Assembly: GCA_019421385.1 (NCBI GenBank)
Contig: JAHZFK010000014.1
Span: forward strand, 1 to 45,664
DNA from: Clostridiales bacterium
GTDB taxonomy: Bacteria > Bacillota > Clostridia > Oscillospirales > Butyricicoccaceae
DNA length: 45,664 bases
Direction of reading: 5' to 3'
The notes below the pieces were generated by a model, which saw only the letters and a list, made by a program, of their open reading frames with translations, was not told the DNA's origin and did not search any database. Shown piece by piece: positions 7,425 through 15,572 of this stretch. Within the stretch, counting starts at the first letter, position 1. Each line of letters starts with the position of its first letter. Both the position numbers and the translations under genes were made by a program.

Positions 7425-8269
7425 CCACGATGCAGGAACAACCTTGGATACTAGTGCGCGGCGCGGGTGATTTGGCGACCGGTGTCATTGTGCGGCTGCA
7501 CCGCTGCGGTTTTCGCGTGGCAGTGACGGAATGCGCCAATCCTTCCGCAATCCGACGACGCGCGGCGCTGTGCGAAGCGGTTTGGCAGGGGCAGGCGACG
7601 GTGGAGAGCGTGACCTGCCGTCGCGTGACAGACGCAGCAGAAGCGGCGCGTGTATCACAGGCTGGTGAGGTGCCGCTGCTGGTCGACGAGCGTGCAGAGT
7701 GTGTGTCAGCACTGAGCTCGGCGGCGGTCGTGGACGCGATCCTTGCCAAGCGTAATCTGGGGACAAACCGCGATATGGCACCGATTACGGTCGGTCTGGG
7801 GCCGGGCTTCACCGCAGGTGAGGACGTGGACGCGGTGGTGGAGACCATGCGCGGGCATCATCTGGGGCGCGTAATTTTGCAGGGCGCGGCGATTCCCAAC
7901 ACGGGTGTGCCGGGGGTGATCGCGGGCTATGCGGCTGAACGGGTGATTCATGCGCCTGTGTCCGGTGAAATGGTGTTCGTGCAGGATGAACACGGGCAGA
8001 CCGTCGATATCGGCGCGCTGGTTCGCAAGGGACAGGAGATCGCGCGCGTCGGCGGTGTGCCGGTGCGGGCAACGATTGACGGTGTGCTGCGCGGTCTGAT
8101 TCGCGCGGGCTATCCGGTGACCGAAGGACTGAAAATCGCGGATATTGACCCGCGCCCTGAACAGGTAGCCTACTGCGATGCGGTGTCCGACAAGGCGCGC
8201 GCTATTGGCGGCGGCGTGGTCGAGGCGCTGTTGATGCTCGCACGGGAAAAGAAGATTCAACTATTATGA
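7421..8269 (+). CDS. yqeB: Selenium-dependent molybdenum hydroxylase system protein YqeB (EF2563 family)
   Basis: A 282-residue member of the EF2563/YqeB family, seen in genomes with selenium-dependent molybdenum hydroxylases. The N-terminus has a Rossmann-like start (ILVRGAGDLATGVIVRLHRCGF) and NRDMAPITVGLGPGFTAGEDVDAVVET in the middle; the C-terminal third has a biotinyl-lipoyl-like segment (HAPVSGEMVFV to VRATIDGVLRGLIRAGYPV). Its exact reaction is not known; it is thought to help make or insert the labile selenium ligand of the cofactor. It overlaps the modE-like gene and ends at a terminator shared with yqeC. Confidence 0.93.
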   Translation: MTTMQEQPWILVRGAGDLATGVIVRLHRCGFRVAVTECANPSAIRRRAALCEAVWQGQATVESVTCRRVTDAAEAARVSQAGEVPLLVDERAECVSALSSAAVVDAILAKRNLGTNRDMAPITVGLGPGFTAGEDVDAVVETMRGHHLGRVILQGAAIPNTGVPGVIAGYAAERVIHAPVSGEMVFVQDEHGQTVDIGALVRKGQEIARVGGVPVRATIDGVLRGLIRAGYPVTEGLKIADIDPRPEQVAYCDAVSDKARAIGGGVVEALLMLAREKKIQLL

Positions 8270-8300
8270 AAAAAGAACGGGCAGTTGCCCGTTCTTTTTT
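8269..8300. terminator. Bidirectional terminator between yqeB and yqeC
   Basis: A perfect 14-bp stem (8269-8282 with 8287-8300) around the loop AGTT, with six A residues on one side and six T on the other, so it works in both directions. It serves the convergent yqeB (+) and yqeC (-). Confidence 0.95.
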
Positions 8301-9000
8301 ATTTTTCTGAGAAAATCCAGCGGTATAACAGGTTTGGGTCATTGTGCAGGCTACCGATATGGCAGTCCAGACCGTCGGCGCGAAGCGCCTGCGCGGCGGG
8401 TTCAGCCATGGAGGAAAGCGCAGGCGTATCCGCTTGATTGAGCAGCACACGCAGTTGTTCTGGCGGTAAACCACAGGCTGCGGCAGTTTCCTGCACGCAG
8501 TACAGCAGTTCCGGGATGCTGACGAATTGTTTCGGGTTTGATGCCCAGTCCGGACACAGCGCATAGCGGTGCACCACATCTTGCACTGGCTGGCCGAGTG
8601 CGGACAGTCCTGCGACAATCAGGCACAAGTCGGTCTGTGGGGCAAGCACCGGCTCGTCAGCGCGGTGTAATTTGAGTGGCAGACGGTGCGCGCCGTCCGC
8701 TTCACATAGCACGATATCAGCTGCTGCCGCTGCCTGCGTGAGCAGGTCGGGAGAGAGTGCGCACAGCTTGCCGTCCTCTGCTTGTCGGCCTGCGCAGACT
8801 GCGCCCGGCAGAGAAAGCTGCCGCAGCAGTTCATCCAGCATGGGATTGGTCAAAACCGTGCGGCAGTCCGGCGGCGGGACGGGGAACATGTGGGTCGTGG
8901 TAGTCACCAATACGCGGCGGGGTGCCAGCGTACGGGCGAGTCCACGCAGCGCGGTCGTTTTTCCGCCCGCGCCCACGATAGAAATAAATTTCGGCTGCAT
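8299..9000 (-). CDS. yqeC: Selenium cofactor biosynthesis protein YqeC
   Basis: A 233-residue P-loop protein. FISIVGAGGKTT at residues 5-16 is the nucleotide-binding loop, VLVTTTTHMF follows, and CEADGAHRLPLKLHRADEPVL is the family's middle motif. YqeC occurs with YqeB in organisms with selenium-dependent molybdenum hydroxylases and is needed for the selenium form of the cofactor; the precise reaction is open. The frame is open upstream to 9144, but GAGGA before the ATG at 8998-9000 and the DUF3343 stop four bases upstream set the start. Last gene of the yedE operon. Confidence 0.92.
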   Translation of the reverse strand: MQPKFISIVGAGGKTTALRGLARTLAPRRVLVTTTTHMFPVPPPDCRTVLTNPMLDELLRQLSLPGAVCAGRQAEDGKLCALSPDLLTQAAAAADIVLCEADGAHRLPLKLHRADEPVLAPQTDLCLIVAGLSALGQPVQDVVHRYALCPDWASNPKQFVSIPELLYCVQETAAACGLPPEQLRVLLNQADTPALSSMAEPAAQALRADGLDCHIGSLHNDPNLLYRWIFSEK

Positions 9001-9004
9001 TGCT

Positions 9005-9247
9005 TTAGTCCTCATTCTGCCACAGTAGGCGATAGCTGCTGTCCTCGACAGCATAGAGCGCTTCTGCGTCCGCATCAAGTAGATCACGGCAGTCGGCTTC
9101 GGATGAAAAGCGCACACAGGTGCCGCAGGACGAACTGAGCGCACGCGGTACGGGCTGCATTTTTGCCTTGCAGCCCGTATTTTGCAGCGTCTGAAAGCTC
9201 AGCATTGCGCTCAGGTGCGTGTGGAAAGTCGCAACAAATTCTCTCAT
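9005..9247 (-). CDS. DUF3343 putative Se/S carrier protein
   Basis: An 80-residue protein of the DUF3343 family, described as putative selenium/sulfur carriers. It has the pattern FVATFHTHLSAMLSFQTLQNTGCKAKMQPVPRALSSSCGTCVRF, with Cys26, Cys41 and the CxxC partner Cys44. It overlaps yedF by four bases (ATGA) and precedes yqeC by four, so it sits inside a selenium operon. A likely role is to pass activated selenium or sulfur between YedF, SelD or the cysteine desulfurase and the cofactor enzymes; that is inference. Confidence 0.88.
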   Translation of the reverse strand: MREFVATFHTHLSAMLSFQTLQNTGCKAKMQPVPRALSSSCGTCVRFSSEADCRDLLDADAEALYAVEDSSYRLLWQNED

Positions 9248-9456
9248 GCTTTTTTGGTCAGGGTCAGGGCGAATTCTTCGTCGCCAGTTTCGCGGGACGC
9301 GGCCTCATAGCCGTTGTTATGGGCAAAGCGGGTGATGTTTTCCACCGCGCATGGGTCGTCGACCAGTACCTCGAGCGTATCAGGTGCGCTTTTTTTCACT
9401 TCTTTTTGCACCATGACCACGGGCATGGGGCAGGAATAACCTCTTGCGTCGATCAT
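9244..9456 (-). CDS. yedF: TusA/SirA family sulfurtransferase-like protein YedF
   Basis: A 70-residue small protein of the TusA fold with the signature MIDARGYSCPMPVVMVQKEVKK; Cys9 in CPMP is the expected persulfide or perselenide carrier. It overlaps yedE by four bases and DUF3343 by four. In selenium-using bacteria YedE and YedF-type genes travel together and are linked to selenium supply. Confidence 0.9.
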   Translation of the reverse strand: MIDARGYSCPMPVVMVQKEVKKSAPDTLEVLVDDPCAVENITRFAHNNGYEAASRETGDEEFALTLTKKA

Positions 9457-10544
9457 TTTGTTTTCTCCTTCCGGTGTAAGTTTGCATTAGAAATAATGGC
9501 TAGCAAAATCAAGCCGACTACGATGCCGATACGACCGGTCTGCGCCACGCCGCCCGCGGTGAATACGCCGTCGGTCATCGCGTCCGCATTGCCCGCCATG
9601 CCGAAGTTGTGCGCGAGCGCTGCGCCGACCAGCATACCGAACACAGTCACCGCGCTGTCGCCGCTGCCCTCACCGGCGAGAATGAGCTGGCGCAGTGGGC
9701 AGCCGCCGAGCAGCACCGAGCCCCACCCTGCCATGGCCATGCCGAGAAAGCTCCACACATAGTCGTGGTGCGCAACCGGCTGCACGGCAAGGGTGGGGTT
9801 AAAGTTGCCCAACACAAGGTTGCCGACCAGAACGGTTACAAAAATGGCGATAAAACCGGCCAGCAAGTGAAAATCGCGGAACAGGAACACGTCGCGCAGG
9901 CCGCCCGCCATACACAGACGGCTTTTCTGCGCCAGCACGCCGACAATTAAGCCGCCTGCGAGTGCAATCAGCCACGGCGCATGGCTGGCGCCCGGGCCTA
10001 CCTGTGAAAAGCGGATGAAGGACGGCGCGAGTAGCAGCAGAGACAGCACGGCAATCATAAAGCCGGGCAGCACGAAGCCGTCTGCTTTCTGCACTTTGCG
10101 CGCGCGGCCGAGCGAAAATCCCTTTTTCAGACACAGCACGCCCACGCCAATGCCCGCAGCAAAGCCGATGAGGCCGGCAATCGCGGTCACGTCGCCGCCG
10201 CCCAGACGCAGTACCATGCGAAGCGGGCAGCCGAGGAATGCCAGTGCGCCGACCATGACGATCATGCCCAGCACAAAACGCAGAGCGGGCGCGGAACCGG
10301 CGCGGGCGCGGAATTCCTTGCCCGCAAGCGCGGCAACCGTCGCGCCGAGAACAAGGCCGACGATCTCAGGGCGAAGATACTGCACCTTTTCCGCGCTGTG
10401 CAGGCCGAGACCGCCCGCGATGTCGCGAAGAAAGCAGGCAATACAAAAGCCCATGTTGGCGGGATTGCCTGCCACTGTGAGCGCCAGCGCCGCAAGGCCG
10501 ACGATCACACCGGTGCCGATCACCAGATATTTGTTTTTGTTCAT
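9453..10544 (-). CDS. yedE: YedE family putative selenium transporter
   Basis: A 363-residue membrane protein with about nine or ten hydrophobic segments and paired YeeE/YedE-type motifs: NMGFCIACFLRD, FLGCPLRMVLRLGGGD, SRLCMAGGLRDVFLFRDFH and LLGGCPLRQLILAGEGSGD. The repeated GCPLR with cysteines suits transport of a sulfur or selenium compound. The frame is open upstream to 10640; GGAG six bases before the ATG at 10542-10544 and the start MNKNKYLVIG fix the beginning. First gene of the minus operon yedE-yedF-DUF3343-yqeC. Substrate is inferred from context. Confidence 0.92.
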   Translation of the reverse strand: MNKNKYLVIGTGVIVGLAALALTVAGNPANMGFCIACFLRDIAGGLGLHSAEKVQYLRPEIVGLVLGATVAALAGKEFRARAGSAPALRFVLGMIVMVGALAFLGCPLRMVLRLGGGDVTAIAGLIGFAAGIGVGVLCLKKGFSLGRARKVQKADGFVLPGFMIAVLSLLLLAPSFIRFSQVGPGASHAPWLIALAGGLIVGVLAQKSRLCMAGGLRDVFLFRDFHLLAGFIAIFVTVLVGNLVLGNFNPTLAVQPVAHHDYVWSFLGMAMAGWGSVLLGGCPLRQLILAGEGSGDSAVTVFGMLVGAALAHNFGMAGNADAMTDGVFTAGGVAQTGRIGIVVGLILLAIISNANLHRKEKTK

Positions 10545-10590
10545 GTGAATCTCCTTTGGTTTGTGAAATGTATGCTGCAACAAGGCGGGT

Positions 10591-10619
10591 TTTACATTTG
10601 TCCGGTTCTGTGTTACACT
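10591..10619 (+). promoter_or_regulatory. Promoter of the cysteine desulfurase gene
   Basis: TTTACA (10591-10596) and TACACT (10614-10619) with a 17-base spacer, about 45 bases before the chosen start codon. I found no equally good promoter for the divergent yedE in the same 127-base gap. Confidence 0.7.
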
Positions 10620-10671
10620 GATGAAAAAGTATGCGGACATGGTGCTCCGCAGACATTGGGAGGAAAATGCT

Positions 10672-11823
10672 ATGCATTCGGTTTATCTGGACAACGCCGC
10701 GACCTCGTTCCCCAAGCCGCCCGCTGTTGCCGCGCGCATGAGGGAATATGTCGACCAAATCGGCGCGAGCGTCAATCGCGGCTCTTACGCATCCGCGCAG
10801 GAAGCCGAGCTGGTCACGTTGCGCCTGCGGCAGCGTTTGTGTGAGCTGTTTTCCTTTCCCTCCGTGCCACATGTAATCCTCACACCTGGCAATACTTGGG
10901 CGCTTAATATGTTGCTGTTCGGTGCGCTGCGGCCGGGCGACCATTGTCTGGTGTCCGCGATGGAGCACAATGCGGTCATGCGGCCGCTCGGTCAGCTTGC
11001 CCGCCGCGGGGTGACGTTTGACCGCATTCCGTGCGATCAACAAGGTCGCTTACAGGTAGATAAGATTGAGCCGCTGCTGCGGGAAAACACTCGTCTGGTG
11101 CTGCTTGCACATGCGTCCAATGTGTCCGGCACGGTGCAGGATGCGCAGGCGGTCGGGGAAATGTGTCGTGCGCACGGTATTCCCTTTGCGCTGGATGCCG
11201 CGCAGACAGCGGGACATGTACCGATTGACTTTGTTTCGCTCGGTCTGAGCGCGCTTTCTGTCCCTGCGCATAAAGGCTTGCTCGGCCCGCAGGGCATCGG
11301 TGCGCTGCTGTTGCGGCCGGACTTCGCGGAAACGATAGAGCCGCTGGTCAGCGGCGGCACAGGCAGCGTGTCGGACTCCGAGGAAGTACCCGCGTATTTT
11401 CCCGACCGGCTCGAGCCGGGCACACCCAACTTGCCCGGCATTTTCGGCTGGGAAGCCGCGCTGGACTATTTGCAGCAGGTGACTGTTACGGCGGTGCAGG
11501 TGCATGACCGCGCGCTGTGCCAGCGCTTTCTGGATGGGGTGCGCACCATTTCGGGTGCGGAACTCATCGGCCCGGACACGGCAGAAAATCGTGTCGGGGT
11601 ATTCAGTCTGAATTTCCCGGGAAAGGACAACGCGGAGGTCGCAGTATCGCTCGAAGAGCGCTTCGGCATCCTGACGCGCTGCGGCTTGCACTGCGCGCCC
11701 AGTGCGCACCGCACGCTCGGTACGTTTCAGCGTGGCACGGTGCGTTTGTCCTTCAGTTGGTTTACCACCGAAGCGGAAATTGATCGCACGCTCGAGGCAA
11801 TCGCCGCCGTCAGTGGAGAATAA
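10672..11823 (+). CDS. Cysteine desulfurase family protein (EF2568 type)
   Basis: A 383-residue class V aminotransferase-fold PLP enzyme. Visible parts are YLDNAATSFPKP at the N-terminus, SAMEHNAVMRP (His99 stacking on PLP), DAAQTAGH (Asp175, Gln178), the PLP lysine in VPAHKGLLGPQG (Lys201) and the mobile-loop cysteines in TRCGLHCAP (Cys337, Cys341). It matches the EF2568 subgroup, which co-occurs with the EF2563 (YqeB) system. It would release sulfur from cysteine or selenium from selenocysteine for SelD and the cofactor. GGGAGG precedes the ATG at 10672. It faces selD and overlaps its end by 14 bases. Confidence 0.9.
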   Translation: MHSVYLDNAATSFPKPPAVAARMREYVDQIGASVNRGSYASAQEAELVTLRLRQRLCELFSFPSVPHVILTPGNTWALNMLLFGALRPGDHCLVSAMEHNAVMRPLGQLARRGVTFDRIPCDQQGRLQVDKIEPLLRENTRLVLLAHASNVSGTVQDAQAVGEMCRAHGIPFALDAAQTAGHVPIDFVSLGLSALSVPAHKGLLGPQGIGALLLRPDFAETIEPLVSGGTGSVSDSEEVPAYFPDRLEPGTPNLPGIFGWEAALDYLQQVTVTAVQVHDRALCQRFLDGVRTISGAELIGPDTAENRVGVFSLNFPGKDNAEVAVSLEERFGILTRCGLHCAPSAHRTLGTFQRGTVRLSFSWFTTEAEIDRTLEAIAAVSGE

Positions 11824-12847
11824 TGCGGGCGTTTCCCGCAAATTCCGAAACCGTTCCGATGCGTCGCGCATCCGGGACGGTTTTTTGCAGTTCAGCTTCG
11901 AGTGCGTCCGCATCTGCGGCATCGACCGCGATCAGCAGACCGCCCGAGGTCTGTGGGTCATACAGCGCGTCCTGCACCTCGAGCGGCACGCCGTCTGCCG
12001 AAACGAATGGTTCTGCATATTTGCGGTTGCGGTACATGCCCTCGGGCAGAATACCCATGCGGGCAAATTCCAGCGCTTCGGGTGGGATGGGAAGTGCGGA
12101 AACGTCTAGTTCAATCTGTACGCCGCTGCCTTGCGCCATTTCCAGCGCATGACCGAGCAAGCCGAAGCCGGTCACATCCGTGCAGGCGTGCACACGAAAT
12201 TGCACCATCGCATCGCGCGCAGCTTTGTTGAGCGTAGTCATGCGTGTAAAAACGGCATCCAGCACGTCGGGCGGGCACAGGTCTGCTTTCGCTGCCGTCG
12301 TCAGGATGCCCGCGCCGAGCGGTTTTGTCAGAAACAGCACGTCGCCCGGCTGTGCGCCTGCGTTGGTCAGGATTTTGTCCGGATGGACAAAGCCGGTCAC
12401 GCACAGACCATATTTGGGTTCCTCGTCCAGAATGCTGTGACCGCCTGCAATGACCGCTCCGGCTTCATAGACCTTGCTGTAGCCGCCGCGCAGCAGGTCA
12501 TGCACCGCGTCATCCGGCATGGACTTCGGAATGCACAGCAGGTTGAGTGCGATACGCGGCTCGCCGCCCATGGCGTACACATCGGACAAGGCATTTGCTG
12601 CTGCAATCTGCCCGAATAGGTACGGATCGTCTGCAATGGGCGGGAAAAAGTCCACGGTCTGCACAAGCGCGAGGTGATCCGATACCCGATAAACCGCAGC
12701 GTCGTCGCTTTTGTCAAAGCCGACCAGCAGATTTTCGTCCGCGTGTACGGCAAGACCGTCCAGCAGGCGGGCAAGTGTGCCCGCGCCGACTTTTGCGCCG
12801 CAGCCCGCGCAGCTGGCAAGTTTGGTGAGTTTGATTTCCTGTTCCAT
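11810..12847 (-). CDS. selD: Selenide, water dikinase
   Basis: A 345-residue SelD, making selenophosphate from selenide and ATP. The glycine-rich active segment KLASCAGCGAK holds Cys16 and Lys19, equivalent to the catalytic pair of E. coli SelD, so this is the cysteine form with no in-frame UGA. FDKSDDAAVYRV, TVDFFPPIADDPYLFGQIAAANALSD and the C-terminal ALYDPQTSGGLLI are also typical. GGAG six bases before the ATG at 12845-12847 sets the start. No selA, selB or tRNA-Sec is nearby; with yqeB and yqeC adjacent, its product probably feeds the hydroxylase cofactor. Confidence 0.96.
   Translation of the reverse strand: MEQEIKLTKLASCAGCGAKVGAGTLARLLDGLAVHADENLLVGFDKSDDAAVYRVSDHLALVQTVDFFPPIADDPYLFGQIAAANALSDVYAMGGEPRIALNLLCIPKSMPDDAVHDLLRGGYSKVYEAGAVIAGGHSILDEEPKYGLCVTGFVHPDKILTNAGAQPGDVLFLTKPLGAGILTTAAKADLCPPDVLDAVFTRMTTLNKAARDAMVQFRVHACTDVTGFGLLGHALEMAQGSGVQIELDVSALPIPPEALEFARMGILPEGMYRNRKYAEPFVSADGVPLEVQDALYDPQTSGGLLIAVDAADADALEAELQKTVPDARRIGTVSEFAGNARIILH
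11848..11886 (+). terminator. Terminator of the cysteine desulfurase gene inside selD
   Basis: A stem of about 16 bp (from AAACCGTTCCGATGCG at 11848-11863 with the complementary arm to 11882, one G-T pair and one bulge) is followed on the plus strand by six T. It lies within the last codons of the convergent selD, so the coding sequence doubles as terminator. Confidence 0.75.
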
Positions 12848-12951
12848 AGACCGCTCCTTCTTAGAAAGTGGAGGAAACGGAACAACAACCGTTATCCTAT
12901 TAAAAAGATAACATGTGCGGAGGGAAAGGTCAAGCGGATGCGCGCACGCCT

Positions 12952-12980
12952 TTGCATACAAGACGAGACTGTGCTATAAT
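12952..12980 (+). promoter_or_regulatory. Promoter of the EamA/YgjP/LacI operon
   Basis: TTGCAT (12952-12957), 17-base spacer, perfect TATAAT (12975-12980). Transcription should begin near 12987, which excludes the upstream in-frame ATG codons and supports the TTG start at 13018. Confidence 0.85.
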
Positions 12981-13017
12981 GCAAATGAATGATAAAAAAT
13001 ATAAGGAGGGGAAGCTG

Positions 13018-13902
13018 TTGCTTTCCAATAAAAGCAAAGCGATTGGGTTTATTCTGCTGTCTGCATTCGGCTTTGCGCTGATGAGCACGTTTGTGCGGCT
13101 GGCGGGCGATTTGCCGTCCATGCAAAAGTCGTTTTTCCGCAATCTGGTTGCGATGATCGTTGCGGCGGTGGCGCTGCGGCGCAAGGGCGTCAGCTGGAAG
13201 TGGGAGAAAGGAAATCTGCCCATGCTGCTGCTGCGCGCGACGTGCGGTACGTTGGGCATTTTGTGCAACTATTATGCAATTGACCGTCTGGTGCTCGCGG
13301 ATGCGAATATCCTCAATAAAATGTCGCCGTTTTTCGCAATTTTGTTTTCGCTGTTTCTACTCAAGGAGCGCGCGAATATTTGGCAGTATCTGGCGGTGCT
13401 GGCGGCGTTCGGTGGCAGTATGCTGATCATCAAGCCGGGTTTTTCTGCCGATATGTTTCCGGCGCTGATTGGCCTGCTCGGCGGCGTTTTTGCGGGCGCG
13501 GCCTATACGGCGGTGCGCGCATTATCGAAAAAAGGGGAAAACAGCGCGCGCATAGTGTTTTTCTTTTCGACCTTTTCCACGCTGTTCTGTCTGCCATATC
13601 TGATTGTGGATTTTCATCCCATGACATGGGCACAGCTTGCCTGTCTGTTTGGTGCGGGCGCGGCGGCCACGCTCGGACAGTTCGGCGTGACACTGGCTTA
13701 TGCACATGCACCGGCGAAAGAAATCTCGGTGTTCGACTATACACAGGTGCTGTTTTCCGCGCTGCTCGGCTTTTTCCTGTTCGATCAGATTCCGGACGGG
13801 CTGAGTGTGCTGGGTTATCTGGTGATCTGCGGCGTATCCGTGCTGATGTTCTTCTATAACCGCACCTTGGAAAGCCGGGAGCAGGCTAGTGGACGGAGTT
13901 GA
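13018..13902 (+). CDS. DMT superfamily (EamA) transporter
   Basis: A 294-residue membrane protein with about ten hydrophobic segments in two EamA repeats (first about 5-135, second about 150-285). Typical motifs include FGFALMSTFVRLAGD, ANILNKMSPFFAILFSLFLLKE and the matching second-half DYTQVLFSALLGFFLFDQIPD. Substrate unknown; the family exports metabolites. I chose the TTG at 13018 because AGGAGGGG lies just before it and the promoter -10 overlaps the earlier ATG codons. It overlaps the next gene by 14 bases. Confidence 0.88.
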   Translation: MLSNKSKAIGFILLSAFGFALMSTFVRLAGDLPSMQKSFFRNLVAMIVAAVALRRKGVSWKWEKGNLPMLLLRATCGTLGILCNYYAIDRLVLADANILNKMSPFFAILFSLFLLKERANIWQYLAVLAAFGGSMLIIKPGFSADMFPALIGLLGGVFAGAAYTAVRALSKKGENSARIVFFFSTFSTLFCLPYLIVDFHPMTWAQLACLFGAGAAATLGQFGVTLAYAHAPAKEISVFDYTQVLFSALLGFFLFDQIPDGLSVLGYLVICGVSVLMFFYNRTLESREQASGRS

Positions 13903-14404
13903 GCTGCGGCGCTCCCGTCGCCGCACGCTGGGACTGGAGGTCACGCGCGAGGGGCGCGTAATCGTGCGTGCGCCGCTGCGTGCGTCGGCGGCTACGATTG
14001 AGCGGTTTGTCCGAGAGCATGCGGACTGGATTGCGCGTGCGCAGGCACGGCAGCGGGCACGTTTGGAGGCGCATCCCGAACCGGATGCAGCGCGGCAGGC
14101 TGAGCTCATCCGCCGCGCGCGGGAGGAACTGCCGCCCAAGGTAGCGCATTACGCGCAGAAAATGGGACTAAAACCGGCAGGCATCCGCATCACGTCGGCG
14201 CGCACGCGGTTCGGTTCGTGCAGCGCACAGAACCGACTGTGCTTTTCGTGGAGACTGATGGACTACCCGGATGCGGCGGTCGATTACGTCGTTGTGCATG
14301 AACTGGCGCATATTGTACACAAAAACCATGGCCCGCGGTTTTGGGCGCTGGTGGAACAGTATATGCCGGATTACCGCGCCCGCCGTGCGATGCTGCGGGA
14401 GTGA
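13889..14404 (+). CDS. YgjP-like zinc metallopeptidase
   Basis: A 171-residue protein of the YgjP/SprT-like metal-dependent hydrolase family. The zinc site HELAH (137-141) with a nearby His147 (HKNHGPRFW) and TSARTRFGSCSAQNRLCFSWRLMDYP are clear. The N-terminal third is Arg-rich. It starts at a GTG with GGGAG seven bases upstream, inside the end of the EamA gene. Family members are often next to unrelated operons; substrate is unknown. Confidence 0.88.
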   Translation: MDGVELRRSRRRTLGLEVTREGRVIVRAPLRASAATIERFVREHADWIARAQARQRARLEAHPEPDAARQAELIRRAREELPPKVAHYAQKMGLKPAGIRITSARTRFGSCSAQNRLCFSWRLMDYPDAAVDYVVVHELAHIVHKNHGPRFWALVEQYMPDYRARRAMLRE

Positions 14405-14424
14405 GGGCCGAAGGAGGAAGGAAA

Positions 14425-15405
14425 ATGACGATTGCGGAAATCGCGCGCCGCGCGGGCGTATCCAAAGCGGCGGTATCGCGTTATTTGAACAATGGCTATG
14501 TCAGCTCGGAAAAGCGGGAAGCGATCCGTCGTGTAATCGAGGAGACTGGCTATGTTCCCTCCCAGCAGGCGCAGACGCTTCGCACGGGTAAGAGCCGCAT
14601 GATCGGCGTGATCGTGCCGCGTATTGATTCGGAGTCGATCAGCCGTGTGGTGGCGGGTATTTCCCGCGTGCTGGAGGAGAATGGTTATCGGTTGCTGCTG
14701 GCCAATACGGATAACCGCATTGAAAAGGAGCTGGAATATCTGGAGGTGCTGCGCAGCGGAAACGTAGACGGCGTGATTCTGGTGGCGACCATTCTGTCTG
14801 CGGCGCATCGCAAAGCGCTCGCGGCGCTGGGCGTGCCGGTGGTATTAGCAGGACAGCAAATGGACGGGATATCCTGTGTGTTCCATGATGACCGCGGCGC
14901 AGCGCGCGCAGTAACCGAGCTGTTGCTGCAAAGCGGCCGTCGTCGGGTGGGATATATCGGCGTAACGCCGCGGGATAAGGCGGCAGGCGCCGCGCGCCGG
15001 GCCGGTTATCAGGATGCCTTTCATGCCGCCGGGCAGGAACCACGGCCGGAATGGATGGAGCAGAGTGATTTTTCCATCGACGGTGGTTATGCGGCAGTCG
15101 AGCGGCTGCTGGCTCGCGTGCCGGACATTCAGGGGATTTTTTGTGCAACCGATTCCATAGCTATCGGCGCAAAGAAACGGTTGGAGGAGCAGGGAAAGCG
15201 TATACCGGACGAGGTTGCGCTAGCGGGTATCGGTCATTCCCGTATGAGTGAACTGGTGCGGCCGCGACTGGCAACGGCGCACTATTATTATCAGACCAGC
15301 GGCGAAGAAGCGGCGCATGATCTGTTAGAGATTATTGGGCAAGGCATCGACCGAAAAAAGCAGTTGATGCTTGGGTTTGAGGTTTTTGCCGGAGAATCGG
15401 TATAA
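14425..15405 (+). CDS. scrR: LacI family repressor, probably of the sucrose operon
   Basis: A 326-residue LacI/GalR regulator. The N-terminal helix-turn-helix is TIAEIARRAGVSKAAVSRYLN, followed by the hinge region and a periplasmic-binding-like sugar domain (IGVIVPRIDSESISRVV to the C-terminus, with FHDDRGAARAVTELLL and FCATDSIAIGAKK). AAGGAGG precedes the ATG at 14425, although the frame is open further upstream. It lies immediately before the sucrose operon, which carries a LacI-type operator at 15573-15586; the symbol follows from this position. Confidence 0.85.
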   Translation: MTIAEIARRAGVSKAAVSRYLNNGYVSSEKREAIRRVIEETGYVPSQQAQTLRTGKSRMIGVIVPRIDSESISRVVAGISRVLEENGYRLLLANTDNRIEKELEYLEVLRSGNVDGVILVATILSAAHRKALAALGVPVVLAGQQMDGISCVFHDDRGAARAVTELLLQSGRRRVGYIGVTPRDKAAGAARRAGYQDAFHAAGQEPRPEWMEQSDFSIDGGYAAVERLLARVPDIQGIFCATDSIAIGAKKRLEEQGKRIPDEVALAGIGHSRMSELVRPRLATAHYYYQTSGEEAAHDLLEIIGQGIDRKKQLMLGFEVFAGESV

Positions 15406-15423
15406 TTGCAAGAAAAACTGGAG

Positions 15424-15460
15424 AGCGGTTTGCGTTGTACAAAACGCAGACCGCTTTTTT
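15424..15460 (+). terminator. Terminator after the LacI-type gene
   Basis: A 13-bp stem (15424-15436 with 15443-15455, one G-T pair), loop of six bases, then TTTTT. It separates the regulator from the sucrose operon promoter. Confidence 0.9.
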
Positions 15461-15482
15461 GTATATATTATACAGTGCCTAC

Positions 15483-15495
15483 TGCACAGTGTGCA
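15483..15495. promoter_or_regulatory. 13-base palindrome upstream of the sucrose promoter
   Basis: TGCACAGTGTGCA is a perfect inverted repeat about a central G, 36 bases before the -35. It could bind an activator or be chance; no protein can be assigned. Confidence 0.3.
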
Positions 15496-15530
15496 AAAAG
15501 AGGGGCAAAGGTTTGGGTACAATTGCGCAT

Positions 15531-15559
15531 TTACAAAAATAGGGATACAGCGGTATAAT
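15531..15559 (+). promoter_or_regulatory. Promoter of the sucrose operon
   Basis: TTACAA (15531-15536) and a perfect TATAAT (15554-15559) with a 17-base spacer. The predicted start near 15566 lies just before the operator and 49 bases before the PTS start codon. Confidence 0.88.
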
Positions 15560-15572
15560 GATTGCAGAAAGA

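Noticed and set aside
10545..10640. Upstream extension of yedE to 10640
   Set aside because: The extra 32 codons lack a ribosome site and membrane character, and cross the divergent promoter; GGAG before the later ATG is better.
11810..12847. Selenocysteine codon in selD
   Set aside because: The active-site position is a cysteine codon (Cys16) and the frame has no internal UGA.
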